A stretch of 64,000 nucleotides of DNA from Ancylobacter lacus (GTDB taxonomy: Bacteria; Pseudomonadota; Alphaproteobacteria; Rhizobiales; Xanthobacteraceae): contig NZ_JAHBGE010000038.1 of the NCBI RefSeq assembly GCF_018390635.1, positions 62,001 to 126,000 on the forward strand, written 5' to 3'. The position numbers were made by a program, and so were the translations under genes. Below the pieces are notes generated by a model. It saw only the letters and a program-made list of their open reading frames with translations. It was not told the DNA's origin and ran no database searches. Shown here piece after piece: positions 53,549-62,682 of this stretch (the first letter of the stretch is position 1; every line of letters starts with the position of its first letter).

Positions 53549-54315
53549 GGAACTTCTCCGCGGTCGGCCCCGAGCGACTGGCCGGTGACATTGGCGGCCA
53601 GCGCGGAGGCGAGGAACAGGTAGACGCCGGCGATGTCGGCCGGCTCCATGAGGCCGGGCAGCGCCTGCGCGCCGACGATCTCGCCGAGCAGCTCGTCTTC
53701 CGGGCGGCCGCTGCGCGCCGCCATGCCGGCCAGAGAGCGCAGCGAGGCTTCGGTGCGCACCCAGCCCGGGCAGACCCCGTTCACGGTGATGCCGCGCGGG
53801 CCGAGCTCCTTCGCCCAGCTCTTGGTCAGCCCGATGATGGCGTGCTTGGAGGCGACATAGGCGCCGAACAGCGGCTCGCCCACCCGGCCCCAGATCGAGG
53901 CGGTGTTGATGATGCGCCCGCCCGCGCCCATGCCCGCCAGCGCCGCCCGGGTGACGAGGAAGGTGCCGGTGACGTTGATGTCGAGGATGCGGCGGAAGCG
54001 GGCGAGATTCTCCGCGCCGGCATCGTCGAGCGGGGTGAGCAGTTCCAGCCCGGCATTGTTCACCAGCACGTCGAGCGGGCCGATGGCGGCGAGCGCGGCC
54101 TCCACCACGGCGGCCTCGGTGATGTCGACGCGGTGGGCGGTGGCGCCAAGCCGGTCGGCGGCGGCGAACACGCCTTCATCCTCGGCGAGGATGTGCAGAA
54201 CGGTGCCGGCGGCGGCGAAGGCCTGCGCGATGCCGAAGCCGATGCCGCGGCTGGCCCCGGTGACGAGCACACGCCGGCCCTCCAGCCCGAGGCCGGTGAG
54301 GGGCAGCGCGCTCAT
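53542..54315 (-). CDS. short-chain dehydrogenase/reductase 2
   Basis: A 257-residue classical SDR with TGASRGIGFGIA, LVNNAGLE, the active Ser in NTASIWG, Tyr-Lys in GAYVASKHAIIG and NGVCPGWVRTE. Compared with its partner at 52835 it has a longer loop near the substrate site. ATG 54315 is preceded by GAGAAG; the upstream frame back to 54399 is unlikely. It is first in the SDR pair and divergent from a LysR gene with a perfect palindrome in between. Confidence 0.9.
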   Translation of the reverse strand: MSALPLTGLGLEGRRVLVTGASRGIGFGIAQAFAAAGTVLHILAEDEGVFAAADRLGATAHRVDITEAAVVEAALAAIGPLDVLVNNAGLELLTPLDDAGAENLARFRRILDINVTGTFLVTRAALAGMGAGGRIINTASIWGRVGEPLFGAYVASKHAIIGLTKSWAKELGPRGITVNGVCPGWVRTEASLRSLAGMAARSGRPEDELLGEIVGAQALPGLMEPADIAGVYLFLASALAANVTGQSLGADRGEVPW

Positions 54316-54430
54316 CGGCTTCTCGCGGGACAGCGGATCGGCATGGGCGGCTCCGGCGGTATGGCTGGATGGAATGGGGGCATGGTCGCCGCAATTCACA
54401 TGGAAGGAAATCTGTTTTAATCGAAATGAA

Positions 54431-54448
54431 CATCGAGAATTCTCGATG
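54431..54448. promoter_or_regulatory. 18-bp perfect palindrome in the SDR/LysR gap
   Basis: CATCGAGAATTCTCGATG is a perfect 18-base palindrome, 22 bases before the LysR gene and 115 bases before the SDR pair. It contains the T-N11-A type symmetry expected for a LysR site (AT...AT ends). It is probably the autoregulatory and activation site of the LysR protein. Confidence 0.65.
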
Positions 54449-54470
54449 CATACAGAACCGGGAAACGCCC

Positions 54471-55403
54471 ATGCGCCGGCTCGACAATATCGACCTGCGC
54501 CTGCTGCGGGTCTTCATCACCCTCGCCGATGCCGGCAGCTTTCCCGCCGCGCAGATCGCGCTCAACCTGTCGCAGTCGACGCTGTCCAGCCACCTCGCGG
54601 CGCTGGAGCGCAAGCTGGGCGGGCCGCTCTGCGTGCGGGGGCGGCGCGGCTTCCGCCTCACCCCGCTCGGCACCGCCACCCGGCAGGCGGCGCAGCAGCT
54701 CTTCGCCGACATCGACACCTTCCAGCAGCGGGTGGGGGCGATGAATGGCGAGCTGATCGGCCGGCTGCGCATCGGCATGGTCGACGGCGTCGCCCACAAC
54801 CCGGCGCTGGCGCTGCAGGAAACCCTGCGGGCCTTCATGGAGCGCGCCGCAGAGGTGCGCATCGACCTCGAGCTCGGCACCCCGCACGATCTCGAACGCG
54901 CCATCGCCGACGGCGTCCACGACATCGTGGTGGGGCCGCTGTCGCAGAAGGCGCCGGGGGTGGTCTATGTCCCGCTGCACCGGGAGATGCAGGGGCTCTA
55001 TTGCGGCCGCGGCCACGAGCTGTTCGCGGCGGCGGACGCGGCGGTGACGCAGGAGGCGATCGAGCGCTCGCTGTTCAGCGTGCGCGGCTATCGCCATCTC
55101 GACGATCTCTACCGGGTCGGCCACCCCCGCCCCGCCGGCACGGTGGTGCACATGGAGGCGCAGGCGATGATGATCCTGTCCGGGCGCTTCATCGGCTTCC
55201 TGCCCTGCCCGATCGGCCAGGACTGGGTGGCGCGCGGCCAGATGCGGGAGCTGCGCCCGCACACCTACCGCTACCCCTCGCAGCACTTCGCCGCCTTCCG
55301 CCGCGAGGCCGCCGGCAATCCGCTGGTCGGCACCTTCCTCGAGGAGCTGAAGCGGCAGGCGGCACACCACACGGATCTTTGGCCGACCCCTCAGCGGCGT
55401 TGA
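54471..55403 (+). CDS. LysR-family regulator 1
   Basis: A 310-residue LysR regulator. The N-terminal helix-turn-helix is in RLLRVFITLADAGSFPAAQIALNLSQSTLSSHLAALERKLG, and the rest is the effector-binding domain, with no enzyme motif. ATG 54471 is preceded by GGGAAA. It is divergent from the two SDR genes and overlaps the end of the convergent MFS gene by 13 bases. It likely controls the SDR pair in response to their substrate. Confidence 0.92.
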   Translation: MRRLDNIDLRLLRVFITLADAGSFPAAQIALNLSQSTLSSHLAALERKLGGPLCVRGRRGFRLTPLGTATRQAAQQLFADIDTFQQRVGAMNGELIGRLRIGMVDGVAHNPALALQETLRAFMERAAEVRIDLELGTPHDLERAIADGVHDIVVGPLSQKAPGVVYVPLHREMQGLYCGRGHELFAAADAAVTQEAIERSLFSVRGYRHLDDLYRVGHPRPAGTVVHMEAQAMMILSGRFIGFLPCPIGQDWVARGQMRELRPHTYRYPSQHFAAFRREAAGNPLVGTFLEELKRQAAHHTDLWPTPQRR

Positions 55404-56638
55404 GCCTCCTCTGCGCGCAAACGGAATGCGGCCTGATTGTCCTTAAGCCGCAACGTCAGAAGCCCGGCCGCCACAGCCGCGGCGGCACTGCACAGGATGG
55501 AACCGAGATAGGTTCCCGTGCCGTCGAAGATGAAACCCGTGACGGTTGGCCCCAGCAAAGCCGCCACGCCCACCGCCGTGTAGAGATAGCCGAGCATCGC
55601 CCCGATGTGCGTGGTGCCGAAGAGATCGGCCGCGACAGCCGGGTAAAGCCCGACGCAGCCGCCATAGCTCATGCCGAACACGACCGCGAACGCCGCGAGC
55701 ATGGCCATGCCATCTGCGAGGGCCCATAGAATGAAAGAGCCGGCGACGGCAAAGGTCAGGAAGGCCAGCAGGCGCAGGGAGCCCATACGGTCGCCCAAGC
55801 CCGCAAGGACAAAGCGCCCGAAGATATTCCCGATGCCGATAAGGCCGATCAGGGATGTCCCGCTTTCGAGCGACAGGCCCATGTCGCGCGCGGCCGGGAC
55901 AATATGAACGTAAGGAATGAACGTGCAAAAAGACGCCAGAACGAGCATTGCATAGAACAGACGAAACCGGCCATCGCGCCATGCGGCGAGAGGGCTGGGA
56001 TAATCAGGTCTCCTGGTGTCTGCGGTGACGGCTCTGTCCTTCCGCTTGCGAATAAGCGCCACAGCCGGCAGGCCGATGGCGGCGATAATACTTGCCAAGG
56101 CAAGGAAGCACCCACGCCAGCCTAGGTCGCGCACGGCGTGCCCCATTGCGAACGGCAGCGTGAGGGTGCCGACACCAAGGCCTGCCGTTGCCATCCCCGT
56201 TGCCCGGCTGCGCCTACTGACGAACCAGGACTGCACGGCTCCAAGGGCGGGAACATAGGACAGGCCAATCCCCAGCCCGACGCCGGCACCATACGAGACA
56301 TATAACGAGACGAGGGAGTGCGCCTGACTGGCGGCGGCATATCCGGCGACCATCGCGATCAACCCGGCCGCAATCAAGCGGCGGGACGACCATCGATCGG
56401 CAAGAGGGCCCGCGACCGCGCCTAATGCATAGAAAATGAAGGCGGATATGGAGAAGACCAGGGCGATCTCGCCCCGCGAGGCTCCGAAATCTCTCGAAAG
56501 GCCCGGGAATAACGCAGAGAACGCATAGGCCGAGCCGAAGGTCACGGCCGTCAGCACATGCACGCCACCGACAACCCGCCATCCCTTGCGCGAGTCGACA
56601 TCTTCAGAAGGTGATGCAGGCGGAAACGGTTCTGACAT
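55391..56638 (-). CDS. MFS transporter, oxalate/monocarboxylate type
   Basis: A 415-residue major facilitator with 12 helices. Family features are GPLADRWSSRRLIAAG between helices 2 and 3 and GRFVLAGLGDRMGSLRLL between helices 8 and 9, as in the OFA/monocarboxylate group. The start at ATG 56638 has GAGGTG 6 bases upstream. The gene and its divergent LysR partner are lower in GC, with codons such as aat, aca and att that neighbours avoid, so they may be a recent acquisition. The substrate is likely an organic acid anion. Confidence 0.85.
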   Translation of the reverse strand: MSEPFPPASPSEDVDSRKGWRVVGGVHVLTAVTFGSAYAFSALFPGLSRDFGASRGEIALVFSISAFIFYALGAVAGPLADRWSSRRLIAAGLIAMVAGYAAASQAHSLVSLYVSYGAGVGLGIGLSYVPALGAVQSWFVSRRSRATGMATAGLGVGTLTLPFAMGHAVRDLGWRGCFLALASIIAAIGLPAVALIRKRKDRAVTADTRRPDYPSPLAAWRDGRFRLFYAMLVLASFCTFIPYVHIVPAARDMGLSLESGTSLIGLIGIGNIFGRFVLAGLGDRMGSLRLLAFLTFAVAGSFILWALADGMAMLAAFAVVFGMSYGGCVGLYPAVAADLFGTTHIGAMLGYLYTAVGVAALLGPTVTGFIFDGTGTYLGSILCSAAAAVAAGLLTLRLKDNQAAFRLRAEEAQRR

Positions 56639-56748
56639 CGAAGCACCTCGTAGGACGCTCACGGGCGTGCGCGGCCTATGTGCCAAGTGCGAGGAGGCCA
56701 GAAAAGCGAATATCCTTCGAAACCATTATTCGATAATCTGATAACGCC

Positions 56749-57609
56749 ATGCCTCAACCGCTCGATCTCGATCTGCTCAGAACCTTTGTCGCCGTGGTCG
56801 AAAGCGGCAGCTTCTCGAACGCCGCCCCCTTGGTTGGACGAAGCCAGTCCGCCGTCAGCATGCAGATGCAACGGCTCGAACAGTCGATTGGACGCGAACT
56901 TCTGGCGCGCGGCCCGCAGGCCGCCAGACCGAACGCCGCGGGCGAGGAACTGGTGATCTACGCCCGAAAACTTCTGCGCTTGAGTGAGGAAGCCCGGGCA
57001 GCGCTCATGCGGCCGCAAGAGACCGGCTCCGTGCGCCTGGGCGCGCCTGAGGATTACGTGGCGCAGTTTCTGCCGCCAGTCCTCGCGCAGTTCGCCGCCG
57101 AGCATCCACTGGTCAGCGTCGACCTTGTCTGCGAACCCTCGCGCCAGCTTGTACCGGCCATCGCAAGTGGCCGGATCGATCTGGCGATCGTCACTCGCCA
57201 GCCGGGCCAGACCTTTGATGCACAGCGGCGCGAACCCTTGGTGTGGGTCGCTTCACGCACTCACGTCGCCTGGGAAACCGATCCACTTCCTGTTGCCCTG
57301 TTTGAAGCCGGCTGCGGCCCCGCCCATAGCCGTGTTGTGGAAGCCCTCAACGGAGCAGCTCGCGCTCACCGCGTGGCTTATTCGAGCGCAAGCCTGGCCG
57401 GGTTGATCGCCGTGGTGGAAGCGGGCGTTGCCGTGGCCGGGCTTCCACGGTGCAGCGTTCCGCCCTCATTACGCATCATTGGTCCGCGCGAAGGGCTGCC
57501 GTTGCTGCCAGACCTGGAAATGAGCGTGTTGTGCAGCCCTCTATCGGTTTCGCCTGCGGCTCAACGCCTGAATGATTTTCTCATACGCGAGCTGCTGCGA
57601 GCCGCCTGA
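56749..57609 (+). CDS. LysR-family regulator 2
   Basis: A 286-residue LysR regulator with a helix-turn-helix in TFVAVVESGSFSNAAPLVGRSQSAVSMQMQRLEQSIG. The effector domain is shorter than average by about ten residues. It is divergent from the MFS gene across 110 bases that contain an ATTATTCGATAAT-type dyad near 56725-56740, and it shares the lower GC of that gene. It probably controls the carrier. Confidence 0.9.
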   Translation: MPQPLDLDLLRTFVAVVESGSFSNAAPLVGRSQSAVSMQMQRLEQSIGRELLARGPQAARPNAAGEELVIYARKLLRLSEEARAALMRPQETGSVRLGAPEDYVAQFLPPVLAQFAAEHPLVSVDLVCEPSRQLVPAIASGRIDLAIVTRQPGQTFDAQRREPLVWVASRTHVAWETDPLPVALFEAGCGPAHSRVVEALNGAARAHRVAYSSASLAGLIAVVEAGVAVAGLPRCSVPPSLRIIGPREGLPLLPDLEMSVLCSPLSVSPAAQRLNDFLIRELLRAA

Positions 57610-57667
57610 GGCCTCCAGCGGGGCGGCCGGCCTCATCGTCCGACCGTAACGGAGAAGGCGTATCGCC

Positions 57668-58291
57668 CTAAGGACCTAGACCGGGGCGCAGCGTCTCGTC
57701 GAGGAAATCGGCGAGGTCGCGGATGTCCTCGACGATGCGGTCGTCGCCGCGGCTTTCCGAGGCGTAGAAGATGCCGTCGAGCATCAGGCCGATGCGGCGC
57801 GCGGTGCGGGCGACGTCGACCGGGCGGAACTCGCCGCGCGCGACGCCGCGGGCAAGGGCCGCCTCCAGCAGCGCGCGCTCGCCGTCGTAGAAGCCGGCGA
57901 GCTGGGCGTCGATCTCGCGGGTGCGCACGCCGGAGGAGGCGTAGTCCGACATCAGCTTCACCATGCGGGTCAACATCGGGGCGATGGTGATGTGGGTGTC
58001 GAGCCAGGCGCCGATCTCGGCGCGGGCATCCTCCAGCGCCGGGCGCCGCGCGGCATAGCCGGCCATGAGCTGGCCGACGGCATATTCCAGCGCGCAGCGG
58101 ACCAGATCGTCCTTGCTCTCGAAGTAGTGGTAGATGAGGCCGACATTGATGTCGCAGGCGAGCGCGATGTCGCGCACCGACACCACCGAATAATGCCGCT
58201 CAGCAAACAGGCGGAGCGCCTCTTCCAGGATCAGCGTGCGCCGTTCCACCGGGTTCAGCCGCCGCCGCGGCGCCTTTGCCGTCAATGCCAT
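57668..58291 (-). CDS. TetR-family regulator
   Basis: A 207-residue TetR regulator with the helix-turn-helix VVSVRDIALACDINVGLIYHYFESKDDLVRCALE and a C-terminal ligand-binding domain. It is divergent from the importer-monooxygenase operon that starts at 58425, and the gap contains a 15-base dyad, so it most likely represses that operon until a substrate or product binds. It faces the convergent LysR 2 gene. Confidence 0.92.
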   Translation of the reverse strand: MALTAKAPRRRLNPVERRTLILEEALRLFAERHYSVVSVRDIALACDINVGLIYHYFESKDDLVRCALEYAVGQLMAGYAARRPALEDARAEIGAWLDTHITIAPMLTRMVKLMSDYASSGVRTREIDAQLAGFYDGERALLEAALARGVARGEFRPVDVARTARRIGLMLDGIFYASESRGDDRIVEDIRDLADFLDETLRPGLGP

Positions 58292-58332
58292 GCCTGCCTC
58301 CGCCGGTCACCGCGCCGGCTGTCTGCCCATTA

Positions 58333-58347
58333 ATTGCGCTGCACAAT
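58333..58347. promoter_or_regulatory. candidate TetR operator
   Basis: ATTGCGC-T-GCACAAT is an inverted repeat with one mismatched pair, lying between the divergent TetR gene (42 bases away) and the importer operon (78 bases away). The position and the 15-base size fit a TetR site. Confidence 0.5.
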
Positions 58348-58424
58348 AGTTGGGCTTGATTTGGGATATTAAGTCCCCGCTTAATAGCCATGTCCAGCGC
58401 TATTCACCCAGGAGCCGCCCCCCC

Positions 58425-59504
58425 ATGAAGCGCCTGATGCGTGCCGCCCTCGTCATCGCCGCCGTCACCGCCTCCATGGCCGGCGGCCTCACCGCCGCCG
58501 ACGCCGCCGCCAAGAAGAGCTTCAAGCTCGGCTACAACGTCTATATCGGCTTCATGCCGTTCGCCTACATGAAGCAGTCCGGCCTCATGAAGAAGTGGGC
58601 CGACAAATACGGCATCGACGTCGACCTCATCCTCGTGAACGACTATGTGGGCGGGGTGAACCAGTTCATCGCCGGCGAGCTGGACGCCATGGGCGTCGCG
58701 TCCATGGACGGCCTCACCATGCCGGCGGCAGGCGGGGTCGACACCTCGGTGTTCCTCATCACCGACTATTCCAACGGCAACGACATCGTCATCTCCAAGA
58801 CCGCCAAGGACGTGAAGGAACTCGCCGGGCAGGACGTGTTCCTGCTGCAGTACTCGGTCTCGCACTACCTGCTGAACCGCGCCCTGCAGAAGGCCGGCAT
58901 CGACGACCCCACCGCCACCAAGACGGTGAACATCTCGGATGCCGAAATCTCCGCCGCCTTCGTCTCCCAGGACGCAATGAAGCACGCCGTCTCCTGGAAG
59001 CCGCTCACCGAGGACATGCTGAAGGTGAAGGGCGCCACCAAGCTCTTCGACAGCTCGCAGATCCCCGGCGAGATCATGGACGTGTTCGTCGCCAAGACCG
59101 ACAACCTCAAGGACAACCCCGATTTCGCCAAGGCGGTGATCGGCGCGTGGTACGAGGCCCTCGCCATCCTGAAGGCCGGCGGCCCGAAGGCGGAGGAGAT
59201 GCGCGCGGTGATGACGAGCGCGATGGGCACCGACGCCAGCGGCCTGCAGGGGCAGATCGACACCACCCACTTCTTCTACACCCCGGCCGAGGCCTATGCC
59301 TTCCTCACCGCGGCCGAGAACGCCAAGATCTGGGACAGCATCCGCACCTTCTGCTTCGCCCAGGGCCTGTTCGGGCAGGGCGCCACCAGCGTCGACAGCA
59401 TCGGCATCGCGGTCGCCGACGGCACGGTGCTCGGCGACAAGGGCAACATCAAGATGCGGGTGGACCCGACCGCGACCAAGCTCGCCGTCGACGGCAAGCT
59501 CTGA
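58425..59504 (+). CDS. NitT/TauT-type ABC substrate-binding protein
   Basis: A 359-residue periplasmic binding protein with a Sec signal peptide (MKRLMRAALVIAAVTASM...ADAAA). The mature protein starts FKLGYNVYIGFMPFAYMKQSGLMKKWADKYGI, the NMT1/TauA/SsuA-like fold, with the family segment GELDAMGVASMDGLTMPAAGGV. AGGAG lies about 10 bases before ATG 58425. It opens a five-gene operon with permease, ATPase, monooxygenase and flavin reductase, so its ligand is probably the monooxygenase substrate. Confidence 0.92.
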   Translation: MKRLMRAALVIAAVTASMAGGLTAADAAAKKSFKLGYNVYIGFMPFAYMKQSGLMKKWADKYGIDVDLILVNDYVGGVNQFIAGELDAMGVASMDGLTMPAAGGVDTSVFLITDYSNGNDIVISKTAKDVKELAGQDVFLLQYSVSHYLLNRALQKAGIDDPTATKTVNISDAEISAAFVSQDAMKHAVSWKPLTEDMLKVKGATKLFDSSQIPGEIMDVFVAKTDNLKDNPDFAKAVIGAWYEALAILKAGGPKAEEMRAVMTSAMGTDASGLQGQIDTTHFFYTPAEAYAFLTAAENAKIWDSIRTFCFAQGLFGQGATSVDSIGIAVADGTVLGDKGNIKMRVDPTATKLAVDGKL

Positions 59505-59585
59505 TCGTCACGGAGCCGCCGCGCCCCGGCGCCGCGGCTCCCCCTCCCGCCCGCCATCCGCTCACCGCGCCGAAGCACTTCGCAC

Positions 59586-59615
59586 TGACGAATCTCGCGT
59601 CGACGAATCTCGCGT
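59586..59615 (+). repeat. 15-bp direct repeat, two units
   Basis: TGACGAATCTCGCGT and CGACGAATCTCGCGT lie back to back in the gap between the binding-protein and permease genes, 18 bases before the permease start. They differ at one base. A local duplication is the simplest explanation. Confidence 0.7.
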
Positions 59616-59633
59616 TCCCGCGCCGGAGGCCCC

Positions 59634-60452
59634 ATGCGTCGCATCATCAACTACACGCCCTCGACCGGCGTGCGCACCGTGCTCGGCGTCCTGCCTTTCG
59701 TGGTGGTGATCCTCGTCTACCTCGTCGCCTCGGGCGAGCGCATGGCCCTCGACCCCAACGACAAGCTCATGCCGGGCTTCGCGGCCTTCGCCTCCGCCAT
59801 CACCCGGCTCGCGACCACGCTCGACATCGCGACCAAGCAGTACCTGCTGTGGTGGGACACCTGGCTCAGCCTGTGGCGGCTGTTCGTCGGCCTCGGCATC
59901 GCCGCCGCGCTCGGCCTGGTGCTCGGCATACTGATCGGCTTCATCCCCTATCTCAGGGGCATGTTCGAGCCCTTCATGGCGGCCTTCTCGCTCATCCCGC
60001 CGCTGGCGGTGCTGCCGATCCTGTTCATCCTGTTCGGCCTCGGCGAGGTCTCCAAGATCGTGCTGATCGTGTTCGGCGTCGCCCCCTTCATCATCCGCGA
60101 CGTGATGCTGCGGGTCGCCTCGATCCCGCGCGAGCAGATCATCAAGGCGCAGACGCTGGGCGCCTCGACCTGGCAGATGATCAGCGGCGTGCTGCTGCCG
60201 CAGGTGCTGCCGCGGCTGATCGACTCGGTGCGGCTCTCGCTCGGCGCGGCCTGGCTCTATGTGATCGCCGCCGAGGCCATCACCGCCGAGGGCGGGCTGG
60301 GCTACCGCATCTTCCTGGTGCGACGCTACCTCGCCATGGACGTGATCCTGCCCTATGTCGCCTGGATCACCCTGCTGGCCTTCGTCATGGACTGGGCTTT
60401 GCGGCGGCTGAACGCCTTCGCCTTCCCCTGGGACCGGATCCGGGAGGGCTGA
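59634..60452 (+). CDS. NitT/TauT-type ABC permease
   Basis: A 272-residue inner-membrane permease of the SsuC/TauC type with about six helices and the ATPase-contact loop EQIIKAQTLGASTWQMISGVLLPQVLPRL. An unusual feature is a long periplasmic insert between helices 1 and 2 (residues about 25-70). GGAGG precedes ATG 59634. One base separates it from the ATPase gene. Confidence 0.92.
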   Translation: MRRIINYTPSTGVRTVLGVLPFVVVILVYLVASGERMALDPNDKLMPGFAAFASAITRLATTLDIATKQYLLWWDTWLSLWRLFVGLGIAAALGLVLGILIGFIPYLRGMFEPFMAAFSLIPPLAVLPILFILFGLGEVSKIVLIVFGVAPFIIRDVMLRVASIPREQIIKAQTLGASTWQMISGVLLPQVLPRLIDSVRLSLGAAWLYVIAAEAITAEGGLGYRIFLVRRYLAMDVILPYVAWITLLAFVMDWALRRLNAFAFPWDRIREG

Positions 60453-60453
60453 G

Positions 60454-61245
60454 ATGACCACCATCGTCTTCGAGGACGTCTGGAAGGAATATGACGAGCG
60501 CATCGTGCTCGAGCGGGTCAACCTGTCGCTCGCCGACCACGAGTTCCTCGTCATCATCGGGCCGAGCGGCGTCGGCAAGACCACGCTGCTGCGCATGCTG
60601 CTGAGCCAGGAGCAGCCGAGCCGCGGCCGCATCCTGATCGACGGCGAGCCGATCGCCCCCGAGCCCACCGCCGACCGCGGCGTGGTGTTCCAGCGCTATT
60701 CCGTGTTCCCGCACCTCACCGTGCTGGCCAATGTGATGCGCGGGCCGCAATGGGTGGCCTCGCCCTTCCTCGGCCGGCTGTTCGGCGCCCGCCGCCGGGC
60801 GCTGGAGGCCGAGGCCATGGCCCTGCTGGAGCGCGTCGGCCTTGCCGAGCACGCCGCCAAATACCCCCAGCAGCTTTCCGGCGGCATGCAGCAGCGCCTC
60901 GCCCTCGCCCAGGCGCTGATCATGAAGCCGAAGGTGCTGCTGCTCGACGAGCCGTTCGGCGCGCTCGACCCCGGCACCCGCAAGTCGATGCACGAGCTGG
61001 TGCGCGACCTGTGGGAGGAGCACCGGATGACCATCGTCATGGTCACCCACGACCTCGCCGAGGCCTTCCTGCTGGGCACCCGCGTCATCGCCGTGGACCG
61101 CCCCCGCAAGGACCCGCAGGCGCCCGAGCGCTTCGGCGCCACCATCGCCTCCGACTTCGAGGCCAAGTGCCGGATCGTGCGCGAATCCCGCCGCTTCGAA
61201 GCCGCCCGAGCCGAAGCCCGCCTCCAGCTGGTTTCAAGCAACTGA
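60454..61245 (+). CDS. NitT/TauT-type ABC ATPase
   Basis: A 263-residue ATPase with Walker A GPSGVGKTTLLRM, signature LSGGMQQRLALAQAL and Walker B VLLLDEPFGALD, plus the switch His in VMVTHDLAEAF. It is full length for the SsuB/TauB group, with a short C-terminal extension. It energises import with the permease encoded just upstream. Confidence 0.94.
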   Translation: MTTIVFEDVWKEYDERIVLERVNLSLADHEFLVIIGPSGVGKTTLLRMLLSQEQPSRGRILIDGEPIAPEPTADRGVVFQRYSVFPHLTVLANVMRGPQWVASPFLGRLFGARRRALEAEAMALLERVGLAEHAAKYPQQLSGGMQQRLALAQALIMKPKVLLLDEPFGALDPGTRKSMHELVRDLWEEHRMTIVMVTHDLAEAFLLGTRVIAVDRPRKDPQAPERFGATIASDFEAKCRIVRESRRFEAARAEARLQLVSSN

Positions 61246-61291
61246 CCGCCGGCGCCCGGCGACGGGCCCGCTCCGTGCAAGGACGCAAGAC

Positions 61292-62605
61292 ATGGCCGAC
61301 AAACGCTTTCATCTCGCCTGGTTCATGAACTTCACCCCCGACGAGTGGCGCGAGCCCTTCGGCCAGGGCGGCAATCCGTGGGACGGCCAGTTCTACATCG
61401 AGATGGCCCAGGCCATGGAGCGCGCCTGCTTCGATCTCATCATGATCGAGGACAAGCTGATGGTGCCGGAGACCTATGGCGGCTCCCGCGACATCTCACT
61501 CAAGCACGCCATGATGGTGCCGAAGGCCGATCCCGCACCGCTCGCGGTGGCGATGGGCATGGCCACCCGGCATCTCGGCGTGGTCGCCACCATGTCCACC
61601 ATGGCCTACCCGCCCTTCATGCTGGCGCGGCTCTCCTCCACCATCGACAGCCTGACCAAGGGCCGCTTCGGCTGGAACGTCGTCACCTCGGCCGAGGACC
61701 TGATGGCGAAGAATTTCGGCATGGACCAGCTCCCGCCCCGCGAGGAGCGCTACGCCATGGCCGAGGAGTACATGGAAGTCTGCGACAAGCTGTTCAACAG
61801 CTGGGAGCCCGACGCCGTCGTGCTCGACCGCAAGAACGGCATCTATGCCGACGGCTCCAAGGTCCACACCATCGACCACAAGGGCACCTACTACCAGGTG
61901 CGCGGCCCGCTCAACACGGTGCCCTCGCCGCAGCGCCGCCCGGTCTATCTCCAGGCCGGCGCCTCCCCGCGCGGGCGCGACTTCGCCGCCCGCTATGCCG
62001 ACGCCATCGTCTCGGTCGCGAATGGCGTCGAGGGCATGAAGGCGTTCCGCGCCGACATCCGCGCCCGCGCCGAGGCGATCGGGCGCAACCCCGACGACAT
62101 CAAGGTGTTCTTCTGCATCTGCCCCAGCCTCGGCGAAACCGAGGAGGAGGCTCATGCCCGCTACCGCAACGTCACCATGTCGGACAACTTCGTCACCGAC
62201 GTGCTGATCTCGATCTCCGCCATCACCGAGATCGATTTCTCGAAATACGAGCTGGACAAGCCGCTGCCGGAGAAGCTCGTCACCAACGGCGAGTCGGGCA
62301 CGCTCGACAAGTTCCAGCAGTGGGGCTCGGGCAAGACGCTGCGCGAGCTGGCGGCGGCGGGCGGCGGCGGCCTCGTCTCCTCCATGGAGCTGATCGGCAC
62401 CCCGGCGCAGGTGGCGGAGAAGATGGGCGCGGCAATGGCCGAGGTGGGCGGCGACGGCTTCCTCATCACCACGCCGGTGCTGCGCGTCTCCCGCCGCTAC
62501 ATCGCGGAGATCTGCGACGGGCTCGTGCCTGAACTGCAGGCCCGGGGACTGGTGCGGACCGAGTACAAGCACCAGCTCCTGCGCGACAATCTGCGCGAGT
62601 TCTGA
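61292..62605 (+). CDS. NtaA-type flavin-dependent monooxygenase
   Basis: A 437-residue luciferase-like monooxygenase of the NtaA/SnaA family but from a different branch than those at 35-47 kb: it starts RFHLAWFMNFTPDEWREPFGQGG, binds FMN with LTKGRFGWNVVTSAEDLMAKNFG and has RRPVYLQAGASPRGRDFAARYADA. AAGGA lies 8 bases before the ATG. With the flavin reductase encoded 77 bases later it makes a complete two-component system. Confidence 0.92.
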   Translation: MADKRFHLAWFMNFTPDEWREPFGQGGNPWDGQFYIEMAQAMERACFDLIMIEDKLMVPETYGGSRDISLKHAMMVPKADPAPLAVAMGMATRHLGVVATMSTMAYPPFMLARLSSTIDSLTKGRFGWNVVTSAEDLMAKNFGMDQLPPREERYAMAEEYMEVCDKLFNSWEPDAVVLDRKNGIYADGSKVHTIDHKGTYYQVRGPLNTVPSPQRRPVYLQAGASPRGRDFAARYADAIVSVANGVEGMKAFRADIRARAEAIGRNPDDIKVFFCICPSLGETEEEAHARYRNVTMSDNFVTDVLISISAITEIDFSKYELDKPLPEKLVTNGESGTLDKFQQWGSGKTLRELAAAGGGGLVSSMELIGTPAQVAEKMGAAMAEVGGDGFLITTPVLRVSRRYIAEICDGLVPELQARGLVRTEYKHQLLRDNLREF

Positions 62606-62613
62606 CACCCCCC

Positions 62614-62642
62614 GGCGCGGCCGCTCCCCGGCCGCGCCCTTT
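62614..62642 (+). terminator. hairpin between monooxygenase and reductase genes
   Basis: GGCGCGGCCG-CTCCC-CGGCCGCGCC followed by CTTT is a 10-bp perfect stem with a short T tract, placed 8 bases after the monooxygenase stop. It may reduce readthrough into the reductase gene, making it less expressed, or stabilise the upstream mRNA. Confidence 0.6.
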
Positions 62643-62682
62643 AGCCGGCTCATGAGAGAGCCCAACCCGGAAAGGAACGGCG

